Shown here in pieces: positions 1 through 14,744 of a stretch of 64,000 nt of DNA (position 1 is its first letter; the number at the start of each line of letters is the position of its first letter). The notes under the pieces are model-generated. The model was not told the DNA's origin, ran no database searches, and was given only the letters and a program-made list of their open reading frames with translations. The translations under genes were made by a program, and so were the position numbers. The DNA is from Rallus limicola (Eukaryota; Chordata; Aves; Gruiformes; Rallidae). The stretch lies in contig JAKCOZ010000010.1 of NCBI GenBank assembly GCA_022605955.1, forward strand, positions 3,224,001-3,288,000. The letters are read 5' to 3'.

Positions 1-1805
1 TCACCCCCAAGTGGGACACAGAGCAAGCGTGGCTGTGCTTCAAGGGATGACGTGACATTTTATCCAGATTACACGGTTCCTCCTGGTGTCACGTGCACTA
101 TGGCATACATGGAGTTTTTTGGCACTAGCTTACTGCACATTCTGCACTGGAATAACAGTGGCACTTTTCGTGCCCCTCCTGTTTTCTGCTCCTTTCAGGA
201 GGCTAGTACCATGCTTTTGCTCATTACACAACCCTCAAAACTGCCATTCACTGATACAAATCCAATTGACTTCATATTTAGTGGCTTCCTGAGCTTAGCA
301 CCTTTGCTAGGTGCCAGACCAGCTCAGGATGTATTTAAATTGTTATCTCGCTATACAGCAATTGAAAAGCTCTCATCAACTTTAACAGGAGTGGGATGAA
401 ACCATGACTCTCCACATTTTTTGCTTTGCCTGTTAGCCTAGAACTTGCCCTTGAATAAGAAACAATGGAGAATTACTCACCCCATACATAACCTGCACAG
501 ACATGGGGCATTATGCAGATCTACCTGCTATAGGTAAGGAGGCTCTGCTGTTCTTCATAAATAACACAGATTATCTTAAGGTAACTCACTTCACATTGCC
601 AGTGTTCATACGTTTATCTAAAAGAATTACCATGCAGGAGAGAAGCTATCACTGCTGTCTAACAGCGCAACAGCACTACTCTTTCTTGTGACAGTTGCCT
701 CTCTTGCAAACTCAGACTACCAGACCAACGACAGTGCTGCTACCCAAGGCAAAAGGATGGAGTACTGCTGCTGGACTGAAGGTCTGTCACCAGTGCCACT
801 GCTTTTGCAAGACAAATGCAAGAATGCTCTTCATGCTCTTTCCTGCAGCCCCACAATTAATGGTCCCTGAAAAAGCACCGTGCCTCCAAGAGATCAAAGT
901 TGGCATGCTCCAGGACCTGCTGTGTAGGGCTCCAGCCTACCAAGCATGGACACAACCCTCCAGCACGCATGGGGCCAAGGATGTCCAAGTCTTCCTCCCT
1001 ATCCCCTCTCCTTCCCGCCCACAGAGCTCACCCCTACATCCCCACAGAACTTAGGTTACTACCTACCCTGTCAGCATTGGGAAGATCCACTTTGTGGACT
1101 CCATAACAAACTGCTTCAGTCAATCCAGCCAACCAAATCACCAGTGAGAATTAGACTGAAATTCAATTTCCACCGTTGATGCTGGACTGTTAAGGGTACT
1201 TGAAGCAAGTATGTTTTGGTTGGTATGTGGGAAGCTGACGAGGCTTACGGAGCAAGAATGATATAGATGTCTTTGGAGGGTGCCCCAGTGTATCTGATAA
1301 AAAGCTGTCTGTTCAATCAAAGAGACCCCAATGCGGAAACTTGGGTTTCTGAAAGTTTTCTGAAGCCACAGTCAGCTTGTGCAGTGTGTCAGCTCTAGTA
1401 TACTGTTAGCTCAGCATCAAAGGGGTTAGGGTTTTGTTTGCTGGTTTTTGCTTTACGATGGGGAGACACAGAGTGAACAGCACACCATAGCTTTTTTTCA
1501 GAAACTCCTATAGCAGTTACCTGTATGACGGGGAGTCACCAAAAGAAAAAATAGCTTTGTTACTTCCAGGTCTGCTGTTAGTCTAAGTGCTCTCTACTTC
1601 TAAGTGAAAAGAGAAATCAATGCACAAAACTGCATTATTTTTTCCTAGGACAGAAGCATTTTGTCTTCAGTACAAGCCACATGCTTTTGGAAAGCAGATT
1701 AAGGTTCACCAACAAGACAGATAAAGCAAAGCCAATATATTGTGTGTTGGTGGACAAAGACTACATGGCAGATAGCACAATACAAGGATGCTTGTTGCTA
1801 CTTAC
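1..1805 (-). other. NFATC1: NFATC1 intron 6 (partial, runs off the left edge)
   Basis: Begins (on the minus strand) with a clear donor, GTAAGTAG, directly after exon 6. No further NFATC1 exon is visible down to base 1: I looked in all frames for the next segment of the Rel/IPT region and found nothing resembling it. The content is unremarkable AT-rich intronic sequence. I see no mobile element I can name. The rest of the gene must lie beyond the left edge. Confidence 0.8.
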
Positions 1806-1978
1806 AGCACTCGATGGGGTTGGAAGCTACTTGCAAGGAGAGAGTCCTTCCATTGGCCTGTGGGATATGAACCCTGAAGACCAGCCGCACACGTGTGTTC
1901 TTCCGACCAATATCCGTCTCTCCCTTGCGCAGCTCAATGTCCGAGTTTCGGAGCTTCAATATCCCAGCACAGTCGATG
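1806..1978 (-). CDS. NFATC1: NFATC1 exon 6: end of the N-terminal Rel-homology domain
   Basis: This 173-bp exon continues the NFATc1 Rel-homology region, residues about 532-589 in alpha numbering. Translation shows [19 protein letters not shown], then [17 protein letters not shown], and ends at [11 protein letters not shown], a block I recognise as near-identical to mammalian NFATc1. This part of the fold completes the base-specific DNA-binding domain just before the linker to the IPT/dimerisation half. The acceptor is TTTTGGATAG and the donor is GTAAGTAG. The exon starts by completing an isoleucine codon split with exon 5 (phase 2) and ends in phase 1, so it needs another exon to the left, outside the window. 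Family members act in the nucleus, often with AP-1, after calcineurin dephosphorylation. Confidence 0.96.
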
Positions 1979-4900
1979 CTATCCAAAAGAAAACACAAGG
2001 CAATTTAATCCATTTCAAGTAGACTTCAGGAAGACAGGAACATGAGATATCTTCCCTCTTTCCTGTACATCTGTCCTGCAAATCTGAGTCAGACATGACC
2101 CAGAGACCAGGCTGAACACAACAGACTTTGTAAAGCCCTGCATCCACAAGTAGCTTAGTTGGGGCTATCTGTAGTAACAGGTAGTAGCTGCTGTTGAGCA
2201 CACAACTTTAGGATGTTACTTCAGTTCCCAGAGGACGATAACTTAAAAGATCCTTCCTTTCCAACACATCCTGTAAGGATGGTGCTTACAGATTAACCAA
2301 AGCCCAAAGAAATACTGAGACTAGAAATGTCAATGGGATGAGATGGCAGTACATGAAGTTTTACTAACCTAGCACGCAAGGTTACTTATGATTTCACTTG
2401 TTACAGCTAATGTGGAGAAAAATCTGACATGATTTTTACTCTAGGGCAAAGTCCTGACAATGCTTATTAATGAGTACAGATGTCCCTGAGGTCAATTCTA
2501 CTGTCAATGTGTTTGCATTTGAGTGAGTTGGAAATACTCCCAAGGAGAGCATCGAGCTGAGGCTCTGCATGAAAAGAACGAAATTCAGAGTCCTCCCACT
2601 GCACTAGGGAAAAATGTACTTGTCAGAACTATTACTGTTTCTGACCTCTCTCTCTCTTTTTAACTTTGGTTTTGTCCTGGATGCGTTTACAAGTCAGGAT
2701 TTTTGTCAAAGCAAATTTCAATAGAGGAAGTTCCCAGAACAAAAGATATATAAACATACACACTCAAAAACCCTCTGCAAAAATACCTCTGCGTTGGCCT
2801 TGACTACAAAGCCTTCATGGCAATTTCTTCTGGGTACTGGTCTCTGGCACGCATTTTATTACACTGAATATGCATAGCTTAATTTTATTTTGCATTCAAA
2901 GAGTTTAATTCTCCCTCCAGACCTTTGAAGCTCTGTTCTGAAGCAAACTGCAAACAAGAACTGTTTTGATCTACATTTTTTCTAAAGTGTGGATTTCAGA
3001 CTAACAAAAAGACCCTTGCTGATATGATCAAAGAAACCAGTGAAAGTATTAAAGCTTCTCAACAATGCATATTAGCAGGTGAAGCCATAAGAATTATGAA
3101 ATATTTATACCCGTGTCAGAATTTTACTCACAGATCTGTAAGATACAGAAGAAACTGCACTTCTCAATATTGTCTCTCCTACAGCAACACTTGCAAAATA
3201 AATTCAGAGTACTTAGTGGGAAGTGGTTCAGAGCCAATAAAGTTCAGAGGAGAAAAAAATCCTGTTTAAATTCAGGCTTGGAAAGTCATGGACATTAAAA
3301 TCTGAAGTCAACAGGAGTAACTGTTAAGTGCAAAAGTTGAAGCATGCATATGAGCTTCGGTGTTTCACTGAATCAAGGCCTGAATACACAATGGAAGTGT
3401 GAGAAAAGGCCTTGGCTACAAATTTCAATTCCCTGCTAGTGCTACATGAGGTTTTAGACTACTGACGTGCAAGGTTTATATATGCCAAAGCATTGTTTGT
3501 GGTTCGTGAGAGAGCTCTACTATGATCTGGCACGCATGCCACCAAAATATTCAGCTTGGCTCCCAAACTGCCTACCTACCTTTATTCTAGGGAGAAAGAT
3601 GATTGAAATGGTAATAATGTTCCTAGATGGCCAAAAATGAGATTTAAACTGGATAAAGGGCAAAAGAAATGTTGCATGGGTACAAAATGGTGAAATTTCA
3701 ATAACCTCAGTGGAGTCATGCCAGTTTACAATGACAGCAAACTGCCAATAATTCTGCAGGCTTGTCATGACTCTTAACACAATGCACTGAGGACAGAGGT
3801 CCTCGGGTCTTGAGTGATCACCCTAAGCCTGGCTGGCAACGCAGCTAAACACATTCTAACTCTTCTATTTACATGAGGCACTCCAGGGCATGTTGTACAT
3901 GACACTGCAAACCAGCTTCTAATAACCACTACACGAAGAAGGACTTTGGGTGTCTGATACCATTCTTCACTTCATTACAGCACAGAAAACTAAGAATAAT
4001 AAGGCTTGAAATTGTGATTTTCATAAGCTCCCTGGGATCTTCCGTGTTACCTGGTTTGATGGGGCCAGGATTTCTTGCTTTCTGCCTACCTACCTATGTC
4101 CCCATACACACACAAAAAGGTGCATGGATCTATATATAAGTATGTATACACTCACATTTATACACACATCTAGAGATGTGCATGCACAAACTCCTCTGAA
4201 GGCAGGCACCTCAGGTAAGGGTTAGGATCATTTGAATCAGCAGGGAGATAAGTCAAATGAGGGGAAGGATCATTTCAACAACGAGGGCAAAGAGGAGAGG
4301 ATTAAATAATGTGAAGGGTCTCATTTATGTCACATACACAGAGGGATAATTGACCCTTTATACACAATCCTATAACGACATTTACCTGTGTAGTAATGAA
4401 CCTAAAGGGCACATAATTACCAGAGTCTCCTACTAATTCAGAGATCCTAAGACATCCATGCCTGCTTTTCTGCATAGGACTGAACTTACCCAGTTCAGAA
4501 ACTCCAATCTGTAAGTTGTATCACCTTTATTCCACTTAGCTCTAGAAGCTTTCCTTCTAAACAAAGGCCGCATAAAATGCCAATTTTTACTAAGTAAGAA
4601 ATAAGAGTAGTTTTATTTGTCTCAAAAACAAAAAAAAAAAACGACAAACCACCCAACACTGGGGTACTTGGAAATGCTCTCTAAGAGTTTCCTTTGACAT
4701 CCAAAGATAAATTTTAATAGGCCCTGTTCCTTGTGTTAGTGCGTATAGGAGCAAGAGGTGTCATATTTAGAAACTAAATGCAGGAGCTGAGGTAGGAGAT
4801 ATTTACAGCTTGGTAACTGAGATACTTATTTTAAATGGCAAATAAGCACATTGGCTGAAACTCTAGAATGAAAGCAATCAGTTGTCATAAATATTTGTGA

Positions 4901-5123
4901 AGTTCATTTTGCTGTTAAGCTGATTAGGGGCAATTTATCCCAGCAAAGTTGTGAAAACATACTATTACAGGCAGAAATTTAAAAAAAAAAAAAAAACAAA
5001 CCAAAAAAGAAGATAGGAAAGAAAAAATTGTGTATAAAAAGCCTCTACAACCAGCACAGAAGAAATCAAGTGGGGTGAACAAGAGGCAACTATCAGGAGA
5101 CAGACACAGTGCCTGGGTCTTAC
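1979..5123 (-). other. NFATC1: NFATC1 intron 5
   Basis: 3,145-bp intron bounded by a GTAAGA donor next to exon 5 and a TTGGATAG acceptor next to exon 6. It holds ordinary intronic sequence with short low-complexity patches: a CT run near 2645, TA/CA-rich sequence near 4120-4190, and adenine tracts near 4628 and 4980. No coding exon, RNA gene or recognisable transposon is seen on either strand. Confidence 0.85.
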
Positions 5124-5326
5124 ATTGCTCTCATGTTGTTCTCAGGAAGAAGTGGAATTTCCAGGACTTTGGTGTTGGAAAGTATTGTTTCGTGGCTGGT
5201 GGTGGAAACGGTCTTCCCGGTGATTCGGTGAACCTGGTAGAAAGCATGGGGTCGCAGCAGGCGGTCGTCTGCAGTCCCAATGAACAGCTGTAGCGTGAGC
5301 GGCTCGCTTTCTAAGTAACCATGTAG
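5124..5326 (-). CDS. NFATC1: NFATC1 exon 5: core of the Rel-homology DNA-binding domain
   Basis: This 203-bp exon encodes alpha residues about 465-532. Visible blocks in order are [38 protein letters not shown] and [17 protein letters not shown], all characteristic of the NFATc1 Rel-homology region. In NFAT structures this segment forms the middle beta strands of the DNA-binding immunoglobulin-like domain. The acceptor is TTCTCTTGCCAG and the donor AT|GTAAGA. The exon starts in phase 0 after the CAG glutamine of exon 4 and ends in phase 2, splitting an isoleucine codon with exon 6. No frameshift or stop interrupts the frame. Confidence 0.97.
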
Positions 5327-8300
5327 CTGGCAAGAGAACAGAAAACGCCCACTGAGCACCATGCACATAAACTGCTAGAAATCAATTAAATTTTTATAAG
5401 CAGGAGAGCCTAATTCAAGGAGAGAACTTTGCGACAGGTGCTACGTGTTAAGTTCCAACCCCCTCCTCCTTCCATTTTTCCTGTAATGTAATATTGGTAC
5501 AATAAAAAGGTGCAGTCAGAAAATGTCTCATTATCCTGAAGGACCTGAGGCACTTTAGATGGGGTGAGCTTTTGAGCGACTCCTGCGACGTCCACAGAAA
5601 ACTTTGCATAAATTCTGCCCTGGCGTTCAGGAAAAAAACCCCAACAACCCAACAAAAAAAACCCCCACAATTAGGTCAATGTTCCCTCCCAGTACTGAGT
5701 GTGACAAGACCAGCAGAGTTTGTAAGTGGAAAGGCCACAGCTTGTCCGTCCCTGAGCGCCCTGGGTCACTCCTTCGTGCAAGCAGCAGGCTGCTGCATGG
5801 GACACGTCCCCTCATTAACTGATTTTTATGCTGGTAAATATCTCTTGGTACAGCGTGGAGACAGATCACATATACATGACTAGCAGCTTGCCATGTGTGT
5901 CAGATTCTTGTTATAATTGCACAAAAATCTCATTGAAGCTATTGGGCCTGACTTGAACCTCATCCATGTTACAGTGACTGCTCTGATGACAAGAGTTATT
6001 TCTGCCACCGGCTGGGGACAGAGCAGGAGCAGAGTCTGACCTCATACCCACCATCTCCTGAAGAAGCTACTCCAGGTTCATGCTGGTGTGACAGAGAGCA
6101 TGGGTGAAGCTGTCTGGGGACAGCTCCAACCTCTGCTTAACACTGCTGCCTGACACTGGGAAATGAGTCTCACAAAAACAGTTACCTCACAGTAGTTAGA
6201 TGCTAAAGCCCTATCCCCAAGGGAAGGGAGGATGCAGCAACTAAAGGAGAAAAGAGTGCAGGCAAGGTGGGCTGTCCCAGGAGGTGTGCCATCACAGAGC
6301 AAAACTGCTCACTCTGTTAAATGTTCAGTTTCCTCTGCAAGTGGTTCAGGTGGGTTTGGGCATGAGTTACCCACCATCGCTGCACTAGACCAGAATTAGA
6401 CCACTGATCATAATTTGGTGAAGTGCAACATTTTCAATTTACAGTGGATGGACACCCAAAGCTCAATAAAGCAGAAAACAAGTGGTGAAAGCTGTATCAA
6501 ATGCTGTTGATACTCGTGTTTTGCTTGCTTTCACTCTCTTTCAATCTTAAAAAGTAATCTGTGGCTTCATAATATCATAAGACCTATCTCTCCAGGGCAC
6601 TTTACCATCTCACAGTGAGAATACCATTAAGAACAAAGATCTTGAATCACTATTGCTCCTTGAGCACTGGAAAATTCTGGTGAGTGCAAACAGAGGTGTG
6701 AGGCCTTCCCACTGCAACCAGAATGTGCAATGATGATGTTTTCAGGTGCCACGGTGACCAACGCACAGGCAAAGTTGTGCCTAGAGACATCTGCTATCAC
6801 TAATTGGGTGTACTGCAGACACTTCATGCCACACTTCGGTAGAAGAGCCAAGAGGAAAACTGAAGCACTTAAATTTGTTTGATTTGGTGTACCAATTTTT
6901 ATATCCTTACCTAAAGCACATGGATGCTGGGAGGACACAGGGAGAAGTGGAGGAGGCTCACTGACAGTGCTCCAGTGTCTATCAGCTCTGCATTGCTGAG
7001 ACACCACATGAAGGCACCTCAGAGCCCAGGGGTTGTGATATGGAATGGGGGTCCCTATCAGGATTGTCAAATTGAAAACACATTGGTGGCTGTCTGAAAA
7101 TCCACAGCATTAGCAAAACAATGGAGAAAAAAGCAGAGCCAAGCCTGTGTGCAGCCCTCAGCAGCAGCATGTCTCGGTCCAGCCCTGCACTGAACACCAA
7201 GCACCAAAGGCCCTTGACACTAGCATCGTCCCTACGCTGCAAAAGGAGAGCTTGTCAGCTTTAACCCCCATAGGCACAGACAGAGCCCGAGCTGCAGGAA
7301 GGCTTGCTCCTAGCACTGCCAGCAGCCACAGGGAAGCCACTGACCTACTCATCGCCGCCTTCATCCCTTCCCCCCTCTTCCTCCCAGCCCTGGCCGTTCA
7401 CTGTCTCCAAGGCATGAGCGAGCGGGGCTGGCAGAGTGACCTGGATTCAGCCCGGGATGATCTCAGCCCGCCTCGACATCTCCAGAGCCTCAGCGGCAAA
7501 GCCAAGGTGACGGAGGAGACGCACGGTATCACGGGGTGGGTTTTTTAATCACGACCAGCACGCAGGTTTGCAGGGGGAAAAAGTAAGACAGTGTGACACA
7601 CCAGCGATTAAATTTCTGTGCATTACCAGCGGTCACTTCTCCAGCTCGTCATGGACGGTGCTTTTTATGGAGAGCGTAAAATTAAAACAAACACATATTG
7701 AATTACAAGGCCGCTTAAAAGGTAAAAATAGACTAGTGAGTAACTCAAACCTCACTTCAGCAAAAGTAAAATCACACACTGAGGTACCCATATGTTTTAC
7801 TGAATCCGGGCAACGGAGTCAAAAAATATTGGTCTTGCATTGGGTTCTGCTATTTCAGGCGTTATCTTTATATCTGAACTCGGTTGCTGCCATATCTCAT
7901 AACCTACTGCTGAGTCTCAGCTTGTACTTTTCCCACAGGTTCCCTACCAGGAGGCAACTGAACAACCAAAGTCTTCAGCTTTGCATGCCTGCCCTTCCCT
8001 GAGAAGGGCTCACTTGCTGGAAAACTAACAGAAAGATCTCAAATGCATGTTCTGCATTGTTTTTTAAGGCTTGTGATCTTTAAGCTAAATTTAATGTTTG
8101 CTTTGTCTTGGTTTGGTTTTTTTTAAAAGGCTCAGTCATACATCCCTGCTGGGCTTTGCTATGGAATCCTTACCCACAGCTGCTTTCTGACAGACACTTC
8201 TGGACCCGAGGACAAGTAGCGGCTACTGCGCTGAATGAAACTCAGTTTTCAAGAGCTGGGAAGGGCCAAAACCATCCAAAAAGACTAATGTAATCACTAG

Positions 8301-11300
8301 ATGGTTGATTTTGCTGTCCTCAAAACAGGCAAAATCCTCACTCTCAGTCGGTTCACTGTTAAGTTTTATTTCATATTATTCAGTAGGAGGCATCTGATCT
8401 CTGATACGTATTTCCCTTCGAGTTTTACCCATTGCATCACATTATTTACTTTTATATTATGTCACACAATCGTGAATGCCAACAGAAGCAATGAAAGAAA
8501 GCGATGCAAGGATTAACATTTAAAGGGGCACATACTGTGGATGACTAACTTTAGATTATGCGCACAATTTCTGTGACAGACAGCGTTGAGCTCTGGGAGT
8601 TTTCAGCACGGTGCAGATGTCTGGAGAATGTAGGCAAGATTTTGCCTACTCTCAGCTGGGCAAGAATACTCTGGGGTCCCCTCAAAATACAGGAGAGCAT
8701 TATTATTGTCACATCGTTCAGTGGGATGACGAGGGGAGCAGTGGCGGGAAACGCGGAGCTGCGGGACTCTGGCCTGTTAGATCTGTCAACAGGCAAAGGG
8801 AATATTGAACATGCTAGATGTAAAATGGGAAGGGGGAGAAGGGGATATTGAGTATTTTTCTTGGTTAGGAAAGATCCTGCACGCTCACATCCATGCATAT
8901 TTTCCACGCATGCTCTGGAATACTGTACTTGGTGGTATAACGATTCTGTTTCCTGGCGTGTGACATGGGATGCGTGCGTCAGGCACCCTATTTTTATCTT
9001 TTTCTCTGTGTAACACAGTCCGAAGCTCTTCTCTGAATAACTCTTTGGCTGAGTATGGGTGACAAAGGCCACTTTCAGCTACAGCATTCATAATAAAGGA
9101 TGTGCCTTTCCTACCAAGCACGCTTTGCTTGGCATTACGTAGACCCAAGTGGAAAGAGCTGCACATTCCCCTGCTCTGAAAGTGTAAAAGGACTTAGCTG
9201 AAATAAGGATCAGGTGCACAATGTTTTGGAATGAGTTTTCCTTCCCAAATAAACGTGAGGATACAGCAGCCACCTGGCTTAGTACAAAGGAAAAATGCAG
9301 GCAAAACTTAAGCTTGAAGGTAAGACCTCTGTGGTCAATGTTTTTGGTTCTGAAATGAAAGTAGGTCACGCTCTCTTGTTCTGACCGACCACTGACTACT
9401 CTGCTCTCTTCCTTTTTGGGTAGCACTGTTAAAAATACTTGAACTGGTTGCAAATGGTGTTTATGTGGTCTGAAGCTGCTGAGATCAAAATCAGACTTAA
9501 TTGTGGGCCTCTTTTACACTCCTCTAATTCTATCAAGAGCGATGCAGTCACTGGTAATTAACACCAGAACAGGGCTGATCACAGTCAAGCTCTTTGTCAC
9601 CTTACATCATCTTACGCAAGAAGGAGGGAAAGGCTGCACTGGCTGGGCAGCTGCTCCACTGCACCAAGCTTTCCCTGGGATTCCTGCACCTCTCTGTCAT
9701 CGCTTTCACAACGCCCTCTCCCACCAACATGTCTTGATTCTCACCAGTAGATTGTGGCGAAGGGTGCCAAAGCAAATCCCAGCCCTTCCCTGGGCGTGCG
9801 CTGTGCGCTGTGCACCAGGGCTGAAGTGCTTTCCTGCATCCAGGCATCACAGCACTGAACTCCAAGCGCTTTCCTCCAGTGGCCAGCAAAGCACAAGGGG
9901 AAAGAGTGCTGTTTCACCTCTCACAGCCAACATCTGACTGCATCTGATTCAGCCCAACAGCGATGATAACCTGAGGTTCATCACATGCATGAGCATACCC
10001 AGCCTGCCCGGATTCCAACCACACGCCTCCTCCATATCCATGAAATCTGGCCATCAGAATTTAACAGCAAAAGCTCCCCAAATCCTGCTACAGTTACTGA
10101 ATTTTGAGGAAATTTTGCAAATGTGTGCAATAACTCAAACGCTACTTCAGCATTGGTGGTTATTCTGGAGTCAGTGAGGAAAACTTCTATTATTTAAGCC
10201 ACGACATTTATTTTAAGAAACGCAGCTGAAATATTCTGCCTGCTCCGTTCCAAGTACTTTATGCTTTTGGCACGCTGAAGCATCTGTTGAAATGCTCAGA
10301 GAGCTACCTGTCATAACAAAATGCCCTCTGTGACTGGAGAGGCTCCTGGAGGACACTGAAAGAATGGTCCTGTTCTGACAGGACACACCAGCCAGGTATG
10401 CTCTCCACAGCCACTCATGCCTGAAACGGAGCTACACTGGGTAACAGCTTTTAAGTGTACGTATTGGGAGTTCCAGGAAAAGACAGCAAGAACCCTACAG
10501 CAGTGCCTTCCTCCAGATGCTGACTCTCTACACATGTTAAAAGACCACGGCGGCTCATTTAGGGCCTCGACCATCCCAATGCAGTCCGGGCAGAACTCCC
10601 ACTAATAACAAAGCGAGGCATGACCAGGGACCCTCTATACTAGTCAGCAGCTTGTGCTTGAGACTCACTAGGCTACTAGGGGCCACATCTTTAATAAGGA
10701 TGTGCCCAAAAACCCCACAGGTAACGCCCATAGCAGCAATGCATCTCCAAATGTGTGTGACCATTCTTTGTACTTTTAGTACATTAGAAAGACAACAACA
10801 CACCCATTGATGCCTCTAAAAATGGTAAGAACAGTACCTACATTTTCTTATCCTACCATGTAGCTGATGGCCACGCTGCTTCCAGCAGGTACCAAAATGC
10901 TTACACTGAGCAATGCCTCATACACTTGTTCACCTCAATTGCACTTCTAGAACTGTTCAAGGAGAATCATTAGTGAGACTAAACACTTAGTCTGGAGAAA
11001 GGGGGGTTCTTTCTCTTTTTTGGAACATAATTTCAATGCTTTGAAAGTGGTCAAACAGGATAAAATCTATCAAATAGTGACATTTTTTAAAGTAACTGCT
11101 GCTTGTGTCTTTAAGCCAAAGCTTCCAGAGCTACACACGGAACAGCTTTGCTGCTAACTGTCTCAAGGAATAGGTCTTTCTTTTGTTGCAGTAACTGCAC
11201 ATGATAAATGATAAAATGAAACAAATTGTCACATTTTAAAAATGTGCCTAATATACGGCCTCAAAAAAAATAACATCAGCAAGTGCTCAGTGTTCTGACT

Positions 11301-14300
11301 TGTTAAAAACCAAACTGAAGATCAAACTCTTTAAACTACAAAGAGTTTGCACAAACATTTTGAATATTGATTTTAGCTGTGAGCGAAGTATGCATAGAAA
11401 CAGGGTCATCAATCTGGTTTTTAAGAAAAAGAATCTACCTGCAGCTACCATGTAGCAGCACTAGGAGACATAAGCCTGGCATCACAGGTTTAAACTGGAA
11501 GAGGAAAAAGTTGGTCTTGCAGGTAATGACTGTCATATGAAGCAAAGACACCAAGGGAGAGGTCAGGAGACCTGGACATCTATTCTGGTGTGCTCTGAGG
11601 AGATCCTGCCCGACCTTCACCTCAGTAGCCACTGAGCTGCCCTGCCTCTATACCCCTGGGCAGGAAACACCCAGGGACCTGCTGCTAAAGGCCCAGGGAA
11701 CCAGCAACCTACAGCTATGGGGAAAAAAACAAAAAGACACAAAAAGACTGTACTCGCCACCATGTCCTCTCCTATCCCAGCACATTTTGACTCCAGATTC
11801 CTTGGCTAGAGAAGGCTTGTGGAAAGAAATACACGTCTGGTGCCCAGAGTCAAGGGATGGTACAGGCCTCCCCCCCCAATCAGCCTCACTTCCCAAACCA
11901 AAGGGCTTAACTCCAACGTCCCCAACACCGCAGGTCAGAGTTTGAGGAGCATCACATGTACCAGGGCAGCAGCAGGGAGCCAGCAGGCAGCTGTACAGAG
12001 CAGGCTCCAGGCAAGGGCTGCCAACCCCAAGGTGAGCGGTGCAGGACCCCTGAGGGCAAGGAGTGAGGGTGAGGAGTGGCCCTGGCAGCCCCACTTGATG
12101 CCATGGAGCATCAACTGTGCTGTGGGCTCTCACTGCATCCCTGTTTCCAGCTATTTCTCTCCCCTTTCAGCATCACACTCTGCAGGTGTACACGCTTCAG
12201 CCACCGCCGTAGCACTTGCCACCTTTTGTGCTTCTTTCAGTCTCTGGCCCAGAAGGATGCAGGCTACAGCAGCCCACAGCATACCTGGGACAGAGAGGTA
12301 CATCATGCTGACCAGGTGCCTCTTCTCCTTGTTGGCAACCAGGCATGCAAAAGGGGGTGCCAGTTTTTGGATGAGATGCAAAGCTCAGCTCCAAACCACT
12401 TGTCAGTGGAGGTGCTATACTTGGGCCATGCAAATGCTCCTGCACACTCTGTTCTCCGATGAAAGCACGAGCCAAAAAAAGAGGAGCGTCTTATTCAAAA
12501 CAGCAGAGCAGACAGACTTTAGAATAAAAATAACCAGAAAATAAAACACCCCCTTAGGAGTTGAGGTGACCCTCTGTCTGTGGTAGCTCCTGCTGAATTT
12601 TACCTGACAGAGTTAACCAAGAAAAGCTATCGTTTATGTCCTATGCAACTTAGCATACATGCTATTACACCTTAGACCTTCACTTACTTCAAATAAAACC
12701 GTAACAGGAATTCCTACGGGGTTTTTTTGTGCTGCTTTCAAGATTTATTTTTCCTTTCTAAAACTAATTTTCCTTGGATTCACTCAAACTCTGTTTTTAG
12801 ATCCAAATGTAGTCAGAGCTGGTCCACAAATAAAAATAAAATGGCTTGTTCCTGCAAAAGGCTAAGCCTGGGCAGAGGGAGAGAGCTGGACAGGAGAAGG
12901 AGTGAATGGAAAACAGCAGGAGTGTGTTTTATGTGGCACTTTCTAGTGCTGCCACTTGGACTTTAATTCAACAGTGCAGCAAAAGAGCAGCTGTTCACAT
13001 CATGATGAATAAAGATCTATATAAAACTTCCAGCTGCAAATACACTGTGAGGAATTATTAATCTTAATGTAATAGAGATGCTGTACACTCAGTCACTGGC
13101 TCGCAAGTCATTTCGGTCTCTATCCAGGGAAAAACAGCCTTCGTGGCTGCTGGCTCTGAGCACAACCATGAAATCTCCTTGTCTAAACAGCCAGAAGATG
13201 CTGCTCCCTATTTCTAGGAAGGATTTTCCTCCTCAAAAATAGATGTACCTAGAAACCAACCCAACTCACACTCCTAAAATTGTTAGACTGACAAGAGGGA
13301 TGTCCATCAGAAAAGGAGCTACTAACAGAATGGATTTGCATGTCCAGAACACCTCATCTACTAAGACTCTAGGAAATCATTACTGCTCTTGTGTCATGTT
13401 CTACCACAAGACCAAAAAGATGTCCTTCCCAGAGTCCTAGCTGCCCTTTCATGATCCCCAGCCCCAATTTCAAGAGACAGGGAGCAACCAGCTCTCTCTG
13501 TACCACAGCCCATATCTAAAAGGGCATCACCTAACTGTGCAGTCATGGGAGATTCCAAAACCTCCTTCCAGGACAGGACTGGGCAGAGTCATTCATCCCT
13601 GGAGGAATGGAGGTGGCACCCAGTTAAATGAAAAGCCACTTAAATGAAGATGTTTTCCTCTTCGTGAACAGCTCTGCACTTCCCCGAAGGGGGCCGCTAC
13701 TGGCCCTTGAGCAGGAGGAGAACCTTTCCCCTGGATATTTTGTCTTGGGGCTTGCCACCCTAGCAGCCTGCGTGTGTTTGCATTTGGACCGGATCCATCG
13801 CAATACGAAGCTGAAGTGCGCGAAGCTTTCAAACTGCACTTGAGGAAATGCACACTGACAGCGGAAAGAGGAGCTCTGGAAACCACAGATTAAAAACCCG
13901 GGTCTGGGAGAAAGTCCAGTGCCGTAGTAGGTAGTTTCCCTGAAATACCCAAGACTTCAATTTGCCTTGCTTCCACCCAAACATTTGCCCTTAGCATCCA
14001 TAATGTCTTTCAGTTTGGGCAGTCACGTAAGAGTTGAGGAAAGAAATAAAAATCACAGGAGCGCTGCAAGAGGAGTTTCTTACATATTCTTAGGCAGGTA
14101 CCCCAGGCAAGCTTATACTTGTGAACCTGCCTTTCGTCACACTGCTGATGCATCCAGCAAGGTCCCATTTGTGGGTGAGCACAGGCTGGTCCAGGATCCT
14201 CGGGCATGTGTCAGGTGCCGTCAGCACAAGTGGGTCGGGCATGATGCCCTCACTGACGCCCGTCACAGCCACAGCACCGCATCACTGCCAATATCCATCA

Positions 14301-14725
14301 GCAACTTCCCCAAAGCCAAGACACCTCACACACCTGGAATGCTGCATTATCGCTCGGCGGCTCACTAGAGCTGCAGTAACTGTGTGACTACAGAAACCCA
14401 CCCCTACAAATTTGAGGGCAATGGGGTGCCCAGCTAGCCCCAGGGGTTATATGCTTACAGGTCAATGCTTTTGGAGGGGCTTTTCCTGCACATCAAGATG
14501 AACGCTGGGTCATACAGGACAGGGGCAAGGCAGTTCCAGGCAAAATAACTCTGGGGTTCATAGGCGACAGTGAGATAGCATTAGACCAGAAATGGTTGCT
14601 CTCCCCCTAAATTTTAACTCCTATCCCAATGACATTTATTTAAACTGCTACTGAAGACAGAAAGCTGGGGCTATGTTTAAAGGCTTTATCTCTGTAAATA
14701 TTTGGAGAGCTATAAATACTGAGTC

Positions 14726-14744
14726 ATATTCATAATATGAATAT
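14726..14744. repeat. Short AT-rich palindrome
   Basis: ATATTCATA and its exact reverse complement are separated by one base, giving a 9-bp palindrome. It sits in an AT-rich part of intron 4. Such short AT palindromes can occur by chance, and no function is implied. Confidence 0.7.

Noticed and set aside
1425..1440. Telomere-like GGGTTAGGG
   Set aside because: A single imperfect unit in AT-rich intron with no tandem continuation.
11648..12544. Overlapping open frames of 161 and 241 codons on opposite strands in intron 4
   Set aside because: No recognisable protein similarity, no convincing exon boundaries, and they overlap in antisense; best explained by chance.
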